Shown here: piece after piece, positions 13,332-13,475 of the stretch
How the letters are laid out: each line of letters starts with the position of its first letter
Position numbering within the stretch: the first letter of the stretch is position 1
Source: JACDAS01 sp046262415
GTDB lineage: Bacteria > Actinomycetota > Thermoleophilia > Gaiellales > Gaiellaceae
Length of the DNA: 13,475 bases
Assembly: GCA_046262415.1 (NCBI GenBank)
Contig: JBHEMU010000100.1
Coordinates: 1-13,475, forward strand
Direction: 5' to 3'
The notes under the pieces: generated by a model
What the model saw: only the letters and a program-made list of their open reading frames with translations
Database searches by the model: none
Told to the model about the DNA's origin: nothing
Made by a program: the position numbers and the translations under genes

Positions 13332-13475
13332 GTACGCGGAGCAAGGGTATTCACTCGACTGCTGGGGCTGGACGGGGCGGTTGTGGAGGCCGTGAGCATC
13401 GAGGAGGAGGGGCTGGTGGTGCGGGTGCGGCTGCGCCGGCGGGATGTCTCGCGCTGCGCTGTCTGTGGCCGGCGA
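13332..13475 (+). CDS. ISL3-family transposase, N-terminal fragment (runs off window)
   Basis: The conserved-looking frame reads RVFTRLLGLDGAVVEAVSI, then LVVRVRLRRRD and RCAVCGRR. This is the N-terminus of ISL3-type DDE transposases, in which a beta segment is followed by a zinc-finger with paired CxxC motifs; C-A-V-C is the first pair. The window ends there. The start is unresolved: the frame is open from 13260, but its first ATG, GTG or TTG is the GTG at 13383, inside the homologous region. The GTA at 13332 stands where I would expect a start, so a mutated start codon or a frameshifted, decayed copy is possible. I set the coordinate at that GTA to mark the extent of similarity. Confidence 0.65.

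Noticed and set aside
13324..13397. GTG at 13324 as the transposase start
   Set aside because: It is in a different frame from the conserved RVFTRLLGLDG segment and soon meets a stop.
12646..13399. Several minus-strand open frames after ku containing GESEPEG-type segments
   Set aside because: The similar peptides come from the 21-bp direct repeat being read in related frames; no ribosome sites or domain features, so treated as spurious.

Overview
This window is very GC-rich. Nearly every codon ends in G or C, and GTG starts are common, with one probable TTG start. The gene content (Ku without ligase domains, a DUF6636-like secreted protein, RTX-like calcium-binding repeats, a long Ala/Glu/Arg/Leu coiled coil, an ISL3-type transposase end) suggests a high-GC actinobacterium. 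A Thermoleophilia-type lineage (Gaiellales/Solirubrobacterales) is my best guess from style, not from a search. No rRNA, tRNA or CRISPR array was seen.

Positions 1-3108 (minus strand) hold a tight four-gene operon: a signal-anchored beta-rich protein, an OmpR-family response regulator, its HAMP-containing sensor kinase, and a small secreted Cys protein. All three junctions are 4-base start/stop overlaps. A divergent gene at 3282 encodes a secreted calcium-binding repeat protein. The gap between these units carries GTAA/TTAC half-sites spaced exactly 11 bp apart, the pattern expected of an OmpR/PhoB-type regulator. A perfect 11-bp hairpin at 3899-3923 separates the calcium-binding gene from a convergent membrane protein gene (3935-4498, minus).

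Positions 4597-10858 (plus strand) look like one five-gene unit: a 49-residue two-helix membrane peptide, two different alpha/beta-hydrolase esterases, an ATP-grasp ligase-like protein, and a 985-residue coiled-coil protein with its own C-terminal domain. The first four genes overlap or abut; the coiled-coil gene follows after 57 bp with a strong ribosome binding site. This combination is the best candidate here for an uncharacterised system: a ligase that may build a small amide or peptide-like conjugate, hydrolases acting on the same class of compound, and a structural or scaffold protein. The functional link is inference.

Positions 10951-13475 hold an S66 carboxypeptidase of the MccF-like type (minus), a divergent Ku gene with a SAP-like tail (plus), a gene-poor stretch of about 375 bp with a 21-bp direct repeat, and the start of an ISL3-like transposase cut by the window edge.

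A roughly 93-bp intergenic repeat occurs at least three times: two tandem copies at 1-141 and one inverted copy at 10862-10953. Each complete copy holds two near-perfect hairpins and lies directly after a TAG stop codon in the same orientation relative to the upstream gene.
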